From Streptomyces himalayensis subsp. himalayensis (GTDB lineage Bacteria; Actinomycetota; Actinomycetes; Streptomycetales; Streptomycetaceae), in the NCBI RefSeq assembly GCF_013778455.1, contig NZ_JACEHE010000005.1, positions 124,001 through 188,000 on the forward strand: DNA of 64,000 bases. Direction: 5' to 3'. A model generated the notes under the pieces. That model was not told the DNA's origin, did not search any database, and was given only the letters and a program-made list of their open reading frames with translations. Below, piece after piece: positions 49,202 through 56,308 of this stretch. Each line of letters begins with the position of its first letter. The stretch's first letter is position 1. A program made the translations under genes and the position numbers.

Positions 49202-50154
49202 TTGGCGCCCTCCTCGTAGTGCACCCACTTCTTCTGCGACCAGAACAGCACCGCGGTGACCAGCGCGACCGCGAGCAGCAGCATCCAGGCCATCGCGGAC
49301 GCGAAGCCCATCTGCGTCTCCTTGAACGCCTTCTGGTACAGGTAGCAGGTGTAGACGAGGGTGCCGTCCGCCGGGCCGCAGGAGGTGTCGGAGACGACGT
49401 ACGCGGAGCCGAAGATCTGGAACGAGTGGATGGTCTCCAGCAGGACGTTGAAGAACAGCACCGGGGAGATCATCGGGAGCGTGATGCTCCAGAACCTGCG
49501 CAGCGGTCCCGCGCCGTCCACCTCGGCCGCCTCGTACAGCTCGCGCGGGACCTGCTTGAGACCGGCCAGGAAGATGACCATGGGGGCGCCGAACTGCCAG
49601 ACGGTGAGCGCCACCAGGGCGTAGAGCACGAGGTCCGGGTCGCCGATCCAGCCGCCCAGGTTCCAGCCGAAGGCCTTCAGACCGCTGTCGACGATCGCGT
49701 TGTCGGAGAACAGCGCCCGCCACACGAAGCCGACCGAGACGCTCGCGCCGATCAGCGACGGCATGTAGAACGCCGCCCGGTACAGGCCCTGACCGCGTCG
49801 GCTCTGCGCCAGCAGCAGCGCCACGCCGAGCGCAAGGAGCAGCTTCAGCGGGGTGCCGATCACCACGTACTTCAGGGTGACCTCGACCGACTTGCGCCAG
49901 CGGGGGTCCTCGAACATCGCCGTGAAGTTGTCAAGGCCGACCCACTGCGGCGAGGTGAACAGGTTGTAGCTGGTGAAGGCGTAGTAGAACGACGCCACCA
50001 TCGGACCGGCAGTGAGCAGAAGGAAGCCTGCCAGCCACGGTGACATGAACAGATAGCCCGCGAGGCTCTCCCGCCGGCCCCGCCGCTTGGCTGCGGCGGG
50101 GCGAGGGGAGCGCTCGCTCAGGTCCAGGACTGGCGTGTCCTTGACGAGCGTCAT
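49198..50154 (-). CDS. Carbohydrate ABC transporter permease (MalF-like)
   Basis: 318 residues from ATG 50154 (MTLVKDTPVLDLSERSPRPAA). About six transmembrane helices, first AGYLFMSPWLAGFLLLTAGPMVASFYYAFTSYNLF. The EAA motif is ELYEAAEVDGAGPLRRFWSITLPMISP. It starts 14 bases after the solute-binding protein gene and overlaps the next permease. With its partner it forms the membrane channel of the importer, here probably for rhamnogalacturonan oligosaccharides. Confidence 0.94.
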   Translation of the reverse strand: MTLVKDTPVLDLSERSPRPAAAKRRGRRESLAGYLFMSPWLAGFLLLTAGPMVASFYYAFTSYNLFTSPQWVGLDNFTAMFEDPRWRKSVEVTLKYVVIGTPLKLLLALGVALLLAQSRRGQGLYRAAFYMPSLIGASVSVGFVWRALFSDNAIVDSGLKAFGWNLGGWIGDPDLVLYALVALTVWQFGAPMVIFLAGLKQVPRELYEAAEVDGAGPLRRFWSITLPMISPVLFFNVLLETIHSFQIFGSAYVVSDTSCGPADGTLVYTCYLYQKAFKETQMGFASAMAWMLLLAVALVTAVLFWSQKKWVHYEEGAK

Positions 50155-50168
50155 GGTGCGATGTCCCC

Positions 50169-51455
50169 TCAGGCCGCGAACGCGGCCTTCGCCTCGTTGA
50201 AGAACTGCTTCACGGCGGCGTTCACCTTGGTCTTGCCCTGGCCGATGTCGCCCGCGATACGCAGGAAGGCGGCCTCGGCGACGTCGGCGCCGGACGGGTG
50301 CGGGGTGATCTTGCCCAGCACGCCCTCCTTGGCGCACTGCTCCTCGAACGCGGCGATAGCCTTGTTCTGGTCGTCTGACGGCGTGTAAGCCTCGTACTGC
50401 TCGTCGGTGGGCAGGATGCCGCGGTCGTACCCCATGATCTTGCCGACCTCGGGGTCGTGGACCATGAAGTTCACGAACTGGGCGGCCTCCTTGGGGTGCT
50501 TGGTCTTGTTGGAGATCGACAGCATCAGGGAGCCGAGGTACTGGCCGGTGTCCTTGCCGTCCACGGTCGGGATGGGCGCGAGGCCGATGTTGGGGTGGCC
50601 CTCGCCTGCGTAGCGGACGGAGAAGTTGTCCCAGGTGAACTCGGAGGCCGCGAGCCCGGCCGACAGCGCGGACTTGGGTGCGACCTGGGCGACCTTCTTC
50701 GGGTCGCAGATCACACCCGACTTGATGCGCTTGTAGCCGTCCTCCCACCACGGGATGAGGTCGTCCTCGGTGAATCCGAGGCCCTCGTCGGTGAAGAAGG
50801 CCTTGCCGTTCTGACGCAGGTACAGGTCGTAGAGGTACATGATCCCGAAGTAGCCGGTGTCTCCGGCGATCTTCTGGGTGTCCTTGATGTGCTGGAGCGC
50901 GTCGAAGTACTCGTCCCAGGTCCAGCCGAACTCCGGCTTGATGCCGGCCTTCTCGAAGACCTTGTTGTCGATCACGAGCGACATGGTGTTGGCACCGACC
51001 GGGATGCCGAGTTGCTTGCCGTCCACCTGACCGTTGGCCTCCACGCCGGCGCGGAAGCCGTCGAGGCTGAGGTTCCCGGCCTTGATCTGGGAGTTGAGGT
51101 CCATCAGCACACCGCGCTTGTCGTACTTGCGCAGGAAGGCGACGGCGTTCTGGAAGACGTCCGGCGGGTTGCCGCCCGCGGCCTGGGTCTGGAACTTCTC
51201 CCAGAACGCCTGGTAGTCGGTGAACTCCGGCTGGATCTTGATCTTCGGGTACTTCTTCTCGAACAGCGCGATGCACTTCTTGATCGCCACCGCCCGCGGC
51301 TCGCCGCCCCACCAGGCGTGACGCAGGGTGACGGTCCCACCGCTGCCCGAGCCGCTCTCTCCCCCGCAGCCTGCTGCCATCAGCCCCACAGTGGCCAGCG
51401 AAGCACCTCCAGCGATGAGGAGCTTCCGCCTCCCAATAGACTCGTCGGCACGCAT
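50169..51455 (-). CDS. Extracellular sugar-binding lipoprotein of the ABC transporter
   Basis: 428 residues from ATG 51455, with GGGAGG 6 bases upstream. The signal peptide contains GRRKLLIAGGASLATVG and ends in the lipobox LMAAGC (cysteine about residue 30), so it is a lipoprotein that may be Tat-exported. The body is a family 1 solute-binding fold with WWGGEPRAVAIKKCIALFEKKYPKIKIQPEF and FQTQAAGGNPPDVFQNAVAFL. As first gene of the operon it is preceded by the promoter and LacI-type operators at 51487-51577. Confidence 0.93.
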   Translation of the reverse strand: MRADESIGRRKLLIAGGASLATVGLMAAGCGGESGSGSGGTVTLRHAWWGGEPRAVAIKKCIALFEKKYPKIKIQPEFTDYQAFWEKFQTQAAGGNPPDVFQNAVAFLRKYDKRGVLMDLNSQIKAGNLSLDGFRAGVEANGQVDGKQLGIPVGANTMSLVIDNKVFEKAGIKPEFGWTWDEYFDALQHIKDTQKIAGDTGYFGIMYLYDLYLRQNGKAFFTDEGLGFTEDDLIPWWEDGYKRIKSGVICDPKKVAQVAPKSALSAGLAASEFTWDNFSVRYAGEGHPNIGLAPIPTVDGKDTGQYLGSLMLSISNKTKHPKEAAQFVNFMVHDPEVGKIMGYDRGILPTDEQYEAYTPSDDQNKAIAAFEEQCAKEGVLGKITPHPSGADVAEAAFLRIAGDIGQGKTKVNAAVKQFFNEAKAAFAA

Positions 51456-51486
51456 TTGGGCCTCCCCGCCACATCATGACTTGTCG

Positions 51487-51577
51487 TGAATCGTTTCAAG
51501 CAAGCGCTTGCTGGCACAAGGTACGAAGAGGGTGGGGCCCCGTCAACGATTCGGACAGGATTTCTCGAAGCGTTTCA
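51487..51577 (-). promoter_or_regulatory. Promoter with three LacI-type operators for the sugar uptake/lyase operon
   Basis: On the minus strand TTGACG (51546-51541) and TACCTT (51523-51518) are 17 bases apart, placing the start near 51511. The perfect palindrome AGCAAGCGCTTGCT (51499-51512) overlaps that start. TGAAACGATTCA (51487-51498) lies directly downstream and TGAAACGCTTCG (51566-51577) upstream of -35. All share the central (A/G)CG(C/A)TT core of LacI-family operators. This is the architecture of a repressor that can loop DNA between sites 79 bp apart. No LacI-type gene is in the window. Confidence 0.7.
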
Positions 51578-51638
51578 ATAACGCCTGTACGCGACAGGGT
51601 TGCGCCGCGTGCAGGCTGTTCGGCGGGCCGTACGGCGG

Positions 51639-51838
51639 GATGCGGCGCCGTCGCCGGAATCGGGCGACCGGATGGGGCCGCAGGCTTGCGCGGATCGGGC
51701 GTCGGAATGCGCCGCCGTCGCGGGAATCGTGCGACCGGCTCCGGCGCGGCTTGCACGGGTCGGGACGTCGGACGGGGGCTTGGATGGGTCGGGACGTCGG
51801 ACCGGGGCTTGCACGGGTTGGGACGTCGGACGGGGGCT
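51639..51838. repeat. Two short tandem repeat families between the ABC operon promoter and tRNA-Val
   Basis: A 68-bp unit beginning with GATGCGGCGCCGTCGCCGG (51639) is repeated with about 75% identity at 51707. Three units of 29-30 bp based on GCACGGGTCGGGACGTCGGA start at 51751, 51781 and 51810. No ORF here is convincing. Confidence 0.75.
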
Positions 51839-51995
51839 CCGGCCTGCCGTCGGCACGCGAGCCAGCAGTAGCACAGTTCAGACCGTAGTGGTCGTGGCCG
51901 TGATGGTCGTGAACATGCCTATGACCGGCCCTGGGCGCCGAGCTGCCCACCGTGCGCGTCGCACCGTCGCAGTCGTAGTCACCTGTGAAATGCAC

Positions 51996-52028
51996 TGCGG
52001 CCCGGAGGCTGGGAGCCTCCGGGCCGCA
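51996..52028 (-). terminator. Terminator of the second tRNA-Val(CAC) gene
   Basis: TGCGGCCCGGAGGCT (51996-52010) pairs with AGCCTCCGGGCCGCA (52014-52028), a perfect 15-bp stem with a 3-base loop, 9 bases past the tRNA 3' end. Confidence 0.88.
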
Positions 52029-52037
52029 GATCCAGGG

Positions 52038-52109
52038 TGGGCGATACTGGGTTCGAACCAGTGACCTCTTCGGTGTGAACGAAGCGCTCTCCCACTGAGC
52101 TAATCGCCC
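52038..52109 (-). tRNA. tRNA-Val (anticodon CAC), second identical copy
   Basis: Identical over all 72 bases to the gene at 41703-41774, with the same strand; the identity extends 2-3 bases into both flanks. Anticodon loop TTCACAC, anticodon CAC. It has its own, different terminator hairpin, so both copies appear to be functional units. Confidence 0.97.
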
Positions 52110-52823
52110 GGACGCACAGAGAACATTACCGCATGTCAGCGGGTGCCTCCGACCAGCCCGCGAGGGAGCCCGCGAGGGGCGGCGAAGGCGGGCCGCAGAC
52201 GGCTGGGGCCGGGCACCGCCCGCAAGCCCTCTCCCGCCCGAGCCGGGAGTGCCGCGTCCGCCGACACGCGGGCGGGTGGCACGAGGCGGCCGAGGACCGG
52301 AGGCAGGGCGTGCGCCACGGATGGGGCAGCGGCGGGCTCTGGCCAAGGAACGGTGCCCACAGGCTGAGCGCGGGACGTCCGACGCGAGCCGAGGGCTGGG
52401 CGCCGGCAGCCGGAGAAGGCGCAGCGAGGACTTCACCAGGCGAGGGCCGGGACGCGCGCCGGCGACCACCGCCGGACCGTCGCCGGACCGTCGCCGGAAG
52501 CAGCATGAGGGTCGGCGCAGGCTGAGATCCGGCCGCGGGCCGCAGACCGGTCGATGCCGGGCCAAGGCGCGCCTCAGGGGAGACCAAGGGACGGACGCAG
52601 GGCGAGGAGTGGTGGCGGACCGAGCACCCGAGGGAGCCGTCGACCGCAGGCAGTACGAGGCAGGGCCGGAGGGCCCGGCTGACCGAAGACTGGCGCCGGG
52701 CCCGAGCGCGGGGCGCCAGCGACCGCAGGCGGCCGGCGAACCAGGCCCAGCCGAGTGCGGGGACGCGGGAAGGCATCGTCCGGCGCCCAGGGCGGGCCGA
52801 CCGCCAAGATCACCGCCCGGCGA
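52110..52823. other. Non-coding spacer between tRNA-Val and the TIGR02611 gene
   Basis: 714 bases. Open frames exist on both strands (such as 52126-52776 minus and 52249-52872 plus), but their translations are Arg/Pro/Gly-rich low-complexity without domains or ribosome sites. Short direct repeats such as CGCCGGACCGT near 52470-52500 suggest degenerate tandem sequence. Confidence 0.6.
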
Positions 52824-53264
52824 TCACTGGTCGATGTTCCACGGCATCTCGAGGCCGAACTTCCACACGTAGATCCCGCCCAGCACGGCAACGATCACCA
52901 GTCCGATGGTCGTCAGGGTGATGTTGCGGCGCCGGACTTTCGGGTCGAGTGCATGCTGTGCCGCCTCGGTGACCTTGCGCTTCGTCCAGCGCAGCACCAG
53001 CTGTGCCCAGACGAACTCGGTCGCCCAGATCGCCATGCCGCCGAAGATCACGAGCCAGCCCGGGCCCGGCAGCGGCAGCATGATCACGCCGGCTGCGACC
53101 ACCGCGAGCCCCGCGACGAAGACGCCGACCTGCCAGCTCAGGTGCAGCGCCCGTCGCGCCTTGATGAATTCCGGCGCCCGCGAGCCCAGCTCGGACTCTT
53201 CGGATGTCGCCTTCGCGTCGGATGCCACGGTGGCCTCCCCCGGTTCGTCACTCCCCGTATTCAT
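52824..53264 (-). CDS. TIGR02611 family membrane protein (PGPGW motif)
   Basis: 146 residues from ATG 53264 (MNTGSDEPGEATVASDAKATSEESELG). An acidic N-terminus is followed by two hydrophobic segments, QVGVFVAGLAVVAAGVIMLPLPGPGWLVIFGGMAIWATEF, containing the family PGPGW motif, and a last helix TTIGLVIVAVLGGIYVWKFGL. The function of the family is unknown. The initiation codon lies within a palindrome (53253-53270). It is divergent from ssgB; the same relative placement is found in S. coelicolor as far as I know. Confidence 0.88.
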   Translation of the reverse strand: MNTGSDEPGEATVASDAKATSEESELGSRAPEFIKARRALHLSWQVGVFVAGLAVVAAGVIMLPLPGPGWLVIFGGMAIWATEFVWAQLVLRWTKRKVTEAAQHALDPKVRRRNITLTTIGLVIVAVLGGIYVWKFGLEMPWNIDQ

Positions 53265-53270
53265 ACGGGG
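53253..53270 (-). promoter_or_regulatory. Palindrome overlapping the TIGR02611 start codon
   Basis: On the mRNA, CCCCGTA and TACGGGG flank TGAA, forming a 7-bp stem with the AUG at its loop edge (start at 53264-53262). It could limit initiation or serve as a protein-binding operator. Confidence 0.45.
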
Positions 53271-53458
53271 AAACCCTACCGGACAGAAAAAGTCAATCAC
53301 CGGAATGGCCCTTGCGGACGAACCAATACTCCGCCGTACGAGCTACCGAAAGACACGCAAAACACTCAGAGGGGTTTACAACGGCACCGTAGGTGGCATG
53401 TCGAATTCGCCGACGTGCGAATCCCCGAGCGCACACTGAGCGAAAGGCCCTGGCGCTT

Positions 53459-53872
53459 ATGAACACCACGGTCAGCTGCGAGCTGCACCTGCGCCTCGTT
53501 GTGTCGAGCGAGTCCTCACTGCCTGTTCCCGCAGGACTGCGGTATGACACGGCCGATCCGTATGCCGTGCACGCCACCTTCCACACCGGAGCCGAGGAGA
53601 CCGTCGAGTGGGTGTTCGCCCGCGACCTCCTCGCCGAGGGCCTGCACAGGCCCACAGGCACCGGCGACGTCCGTGTCTGGCCGTCCCGCAGCCACGGTCA
53701 GGGCGTCGTCTGCATCGCCCTGAGCTCGCCCGAAGGCGAGGCCCTCCTGGAGGCCCCTGCACGGGCCCTCGAATCGTTCCTGAAGCGAACGGACGCGGCG
53801 GTGCCTCCGGGCACGGAGCATCGCCACTTCGACCTCGACACGGAGCTCTCACACATCCTGGCGGAGAGTTAA
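53459..53872 (+). CDS. ssgB: Sporulation and cell division protein SsgB
   Basis: SsgA-like protein (SALP) that, with SsgA, positions FtsZ for sporulation septation. 137 residues from ATG 53459 (MNTTVSCELHLRLVVSSESSLPVPAGLRYDTADPYAVHATF), the exact length of S. coelicolor SsgB (SCO1541). TVEWVFARDLLAEGLHRPTGTGDVRVWPS and LSSPEGEALLEAPARALESFL are SALP core segments. A purine-rich GCGAAAGG lies about 12 bases upstream of ATG. A stem-loop follows at 53891. SsgB is restricted to sporulating actinomycetes, which supports the Streptomyces assignment. Confidence 0.97.
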   Translation: MNTTVSCELHLRLVVSSESSLPVPAGLRYDTADPYAVHATFHTGAEETVEWVFARDLLAEGLHRPTGTGDVRVWPSRSHGQGVVCIALSSPEGEALLEAPARALESFLKRTDAAVPPGTEHRHFDLDTELSHILAES

Positions 53873-53890
53873 CGAGGCCGGACTCAGAGC

Positions 53891-53927
53891 AGCCCGGCGC
53901 CGTCCACTCGGGGAGACGGCTCGGGCT
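53891..53927 (+). terminator. Terminator of ssgB
   Basis: AGCCCG (53891-53896) with GCCGTC (53899-53904) pairs with GACGGC (53915-53920) and CGGGCT (53922-53927), a 12-bp interrupted stem 19 bases past the stop. Confidence 0.75.
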
Positions 53928-53983
53928 ACGACAACCGCATAGGGCATGCGCCGGCGCCGCCGCCACGGGTTTCACCGCGGGGC

Positions 53984-54450
53984 GGCGCCGACGCGTGGGC
54001 CGGTGCGGGTACGACGGCGATGCGTGGGTGGCCGACGCGGGTACGGCGCCGGCGCGTGGCCGGACCGGGTTCCGCGCCGATGTGTTGGCCGGACCGGGTT
54101 CCGCGCCGACGCGCGGCCGGGCCGAGTGCGGCACCGACGGGCGGCCGGGCCGAGTGCGGCGCGATGCGGTGCGGACGCTAGTGCGGCGCCGGGGCGTAGC
54201 CGGACCACGTGCTGCGCCAGCGTGTTGCCCGGACCGCGGGTCCGCGCCGACGCGTGGGCCGGTGTGGGTACGACGGCGATGCGTGGCCGGCGCGGGTACG
54301 GCGACGACGTGTTGGCCGGACCGCCGGGTTCCGCGCCCGCGCGGGCAGGTGCGGCAGCGACGCACGGCCCGGCGAGGTGCGGCTCCGACGCGTGGGCGGG
54401 ATCGGGTGCGGCAGCGATGCCCGGCCGGGCCAGCCGCGTGGGCCCGGCCA
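53984..54450. repeat. Degenerate minisatellite of about 16 units of 27-32 bp
   Basis: Units follow the pattern GGCGCCGACGCGTGG then CCGGACCGGGT(A/T)C, with lengths mostly 28-29 bp, some 21-32. Successive units end in GGTAC, GGTTC, AGTGC or similar. Higher-order similarity exists: the block near 53984-54040 recurs near 54246-54300. The array is contiguous with no unique spacers. Confidence 0.85.
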
Positions 54451-54551
54451 GGTCCGGCTCGGCGTCCCGGGCTGATGGTCCGCAGCCCAGAGCCGCTAGC
54501 ATCGGCCTGCATCGGCGGGCTCTGCCCGACCCCCAGGCCAGGGAGCGACTC

Positions 54552-55109
54552 GTGCTGATCACCCACGACACCCGGTGTGCCCTCGATACCGTGGTCGATC
54601 TGGTGAACACCGCGCCGGAGATCGACGAGACCGACGGGCTCGCGACGGTCACAGCCCTGGCCGATTTCGTACGAAAGCACGAAATCAGCGACGTCGGCGT
54701 CCTGACCGAGCACGACCTGGCCGCCGTGCGGCGCGTGCGGACCCGCTTCGCCGGGATCTTCGCCGCCGCCGACGCCCGGGCCGCCGCCGGCCTGATCAAC
54801 GAGCTGGTCGCCGCGGCAGGCACGACGCCCCGGCTCACCGATCACGACGGCTACGACTGGCATGTGCACTACTTCGCGCCCGGTGCGTCCGTCGCCGACC
54901 ATCTGGCGGCCGACTGCGGCATGGCCCTCGCGTTCTTCGTCGTGGCCGGGGAGCAGGACCGGCTACGACGCTGTGAGGCGCCCGACTGCCGGCATGCCTT
55001 CGTGGATCTGTCGCGGAACCGCTCACGCCGCTACTGCGACAGCCGCACCTGCGGCAACCGACTGCACGTCGCGGCGTACCGGGCACGGCGTAAGGAAGCC
55101 GCGAGCTGA
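54552..55109 (+). CDS. CGNR zinc finger domain-containing regulator
   Basis: 185 residues from GTG 54552 (VLITHDTRCALDTVVDLVNTAPEI), with GGGAG 8 bases upstream. The N-terminal ABATE-type region contains LVNTAPEIDETDGLATVTALADFV. The C-terminal zinc finger is C-x4-C-x13-C-x4-C-like in CEAPDCRHAFVDLSRNRSRRYCDSRTCGNRLHVAAYRARR and includes the CGNR tetrad. Members are thought to be stress-related transcriptional regulators. The target genes are unknown. Confidence 0.92.
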   Translation: MLITHDTRCALDTVVDLVNTAPEIDETDGLATVTALADFVRKHEISDVGVLTEHDLAAVRRVRTRFAGIFAAADARAAAGLINELVAAAGTTPRLTDHDGYDWHVHYFAPGASVADHLAADCGMALAFFVVAGEQDRLRRCEAPDCRHAFVDLSRNRSRRYCDSRTCGNRLHVAAYRARRKEAAS

Positions 55110-55129
55110 AACACCCTGCTCGGGGGTGG

Positions 55130-55171
55130 CCAGGTAGGGCAGCCTTGATGCCAGGTAGGGCAGCCTTGATG
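55130..55171. repeat. 21-bp tandem duplication downstream of the CGNR gene
   Basis: CCAGGTAGGGCAGCCTTGATG occurs at 55130-55150 and 55151-55171, followed by a partial third copy (TCAGTAGGGCAG). Confidence 0.85.
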
Positions 55172-55232
55172 TCAGTAGGGCAGGTCCTTGACGCAGCCCC
55201 GTGATCATCAGCCACAGGTCCCGTGATACCGG

Positions 55233-55391
55233 TCACAGCAGGAAGAGATCATGCACTGATGCCATGAGCAGCAGAATGCCGATCACCGCCAAGAAGATCA
55301 TCAGGGGCGGCTGGGAGAGCGCGAAGAGGCACCCGCGACGCTCGTCGGCCGGAGTCGGAGGGGCGGCATCGCCCTGTGATGTGTCCAGCAT
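55233..55391 (-). CDS. Small membrane protein, 52 residues
   Basis: Starts at ATG 55391 and ends at TGA 55233. The translation has a charged N-terminus (MLDTSQGDAAPPTPADERRG) and then one strong hydrophobic helix (PPLMIFLAVIGILLLMASVH) ending DLFLL. This is the architecture of a single-pass small protein, and the amino-acid pattern looks conserved rather than random. No strong ribosome site is visible. I assign no function. Confidence 0.65.
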   Translation of the reverse strand: MLDTSQGDAAPPTPADERRGCLFALSQPPLMIFLAVIGILLLMASVHDLFLL

Positions 55392-55513
55392 CTCGGGGTG
55401 ATGATGGCGCAGCGGATGCCCGCTACGCGATCAACACGCCCGAACGAAGCGGTAGTTCGCCGAAATCCTTGACATGGGGAGGGTGAGAGGTCACGGCTGC
55501 CGTGGGGGCGATG

Positions 55514-55960
55514 TCAGATGCCGTGCTTCTTGAGGATGGCTTCGATGTCGCTGAAGTCGTCCGCGGCGTCGGCGCCGCCGGACTTGGCCTGGGGCCGGGG
55601 GGCGGGGCGTGCGGCCTGACCGAGGGACGGGACCGAGGCCGAGGGCTCCACCGCGGCTCCTCGAGCGGCGGCCTTCGCCTCCTTGCGCTCCTTACGGGTC
55701 CCACCGCGGCGCCGCTCGACCGCGCGGGTCGTCATGAACAGCAGCCAGGCACCGCCGAGCACCCCGAAGCCCGCCCAGGCCACCGGGCTGAACGCGGTAC
55801 GGGCCAGCCACTCCACGGCCCCGGTCATGACCAGGCCGAGCGGGACCAGCGAGTACGCGGCGATGCGGGCCGCCGCCAGAAAGCGTTTGCGGTATGCCGT
55901 GATCGCGGCAATGCCGAGGCCGGCCGCGGAGACGGCGGAACAGACGGTCTCAGCAATCAT
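55514..55960 (-). CDS. Membrane protein of unknown function, 148 residues
   Basis: From ATG 55960, chosen for the good GGAGGACCGG site upstream; the frame is open to 56020. Four hydrophobic segments occupy residues 1-70 (MIAETVCSAVSAAGLGIAAITAY, AAYSLVPLGLVMTGAVEWLA, SPVAWAGFGVLGGAWLLFMTT). A basic linker (ERRRGGTRKERKEAKAAA) and a Pro/Ala-rich tail ending DFSDIEAILKKHGI follow. The last 15 residues look like a conserved peptide motif. The function is unknown. It is minus-strand, between two plus-strand genes. Confidence 0.85.
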   Translation of the reverse strand: MIAETVCSAVSAAGLGIAAITAYRKRFLAAARIAAYSLVPLGLVMTGAVEWLARTAFSPVAWAGFGVLGGAWLLFMTTRAVERRRGGTRKERKEAKAAARGAAVEPSASVPSLGQAARPAPRPQAKSGGADAADDFSDIEAILKKHGI

Positions 55961-56087
55961 CCGGTCCTCCAGGCAGGGCAGACAGTCGGGCTGGGGCGAT
56001 TCGTCCCCTCCATCCTGCACCGGGCCGTGGCCTCGGGGCCACGGTGCGTCGGGACCTCAGGGAGATCTCCGGGTACGGGATCCTTCC

Positions 56088-56147
56088 CAGGTGCAGGTGC
56101 AGGTGCAGGTCCAGGTCGAGGACCAGGACCCAGGACCAGACCAGGTG
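56088..56147. repeat. Hexanucleotide microsatellite (CAGGTG)n upstream of the DsbA-like gene
   Basis: Three CAGGTG units, two CAGGTC units and decayed GAGGAC/CAGGAC units run from 56088 to about 56147 in the 348-base gap 55961-56308. Nothing else is supported in that gap. Confidence 0.8.
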
Positions 56148-56308
56148 GTCCCGACCCTGGACTGCGGCGAACCCGCCGTCGGGGTGCTGCAGCTGTGCCC
56201 ACCCGTACGGCCCCAGCGGCAAGACTGCCCACAGCGGCAGCGGCACCGTCGAGCCTGAGGGGGCGACTCCGGTTGGGGCGGCACCCGGGCGGCTGGAAGA
56301 CTGGGGTC

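Larger units (their letters stand above)
51580..52037. other. Non-coding gap between ABC operon promoter and tRNA-Val(CAC)
   Basis: About 450 bases containing the tandem repeats at 51639-51838, an unassigned stretch (51839-51995) and the tRNA terminator at 51996-52028. No gene that I can support. Confidence 0.6.
53873..54551. other. Non-coding gap between ssgB and the CGNR gene
   Basis: 679 bases holding the ssgB terminator and the 28-bp minisatellite. The open frames here shadow the repeat and are not supported as genes. Confidence 0.65.

Noticed and set aside
41703..52109. tRNA-Val pair as att sites of an integrated element
   Set aside because: No integrase, excisionase or mobility gene lies in the segment, and the whole tRNA is duplicated rather than only its 3' end, as integrases usually produce. 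Ordinary duplication is simpler.
52126..52872. Long ORFs on both strands in the spacer after the second tRNA-Val
   Set aside because: Translations are Arg/Pro/Ser-rich without domains, overlap each other on opposite strands and lack ribosome sites.
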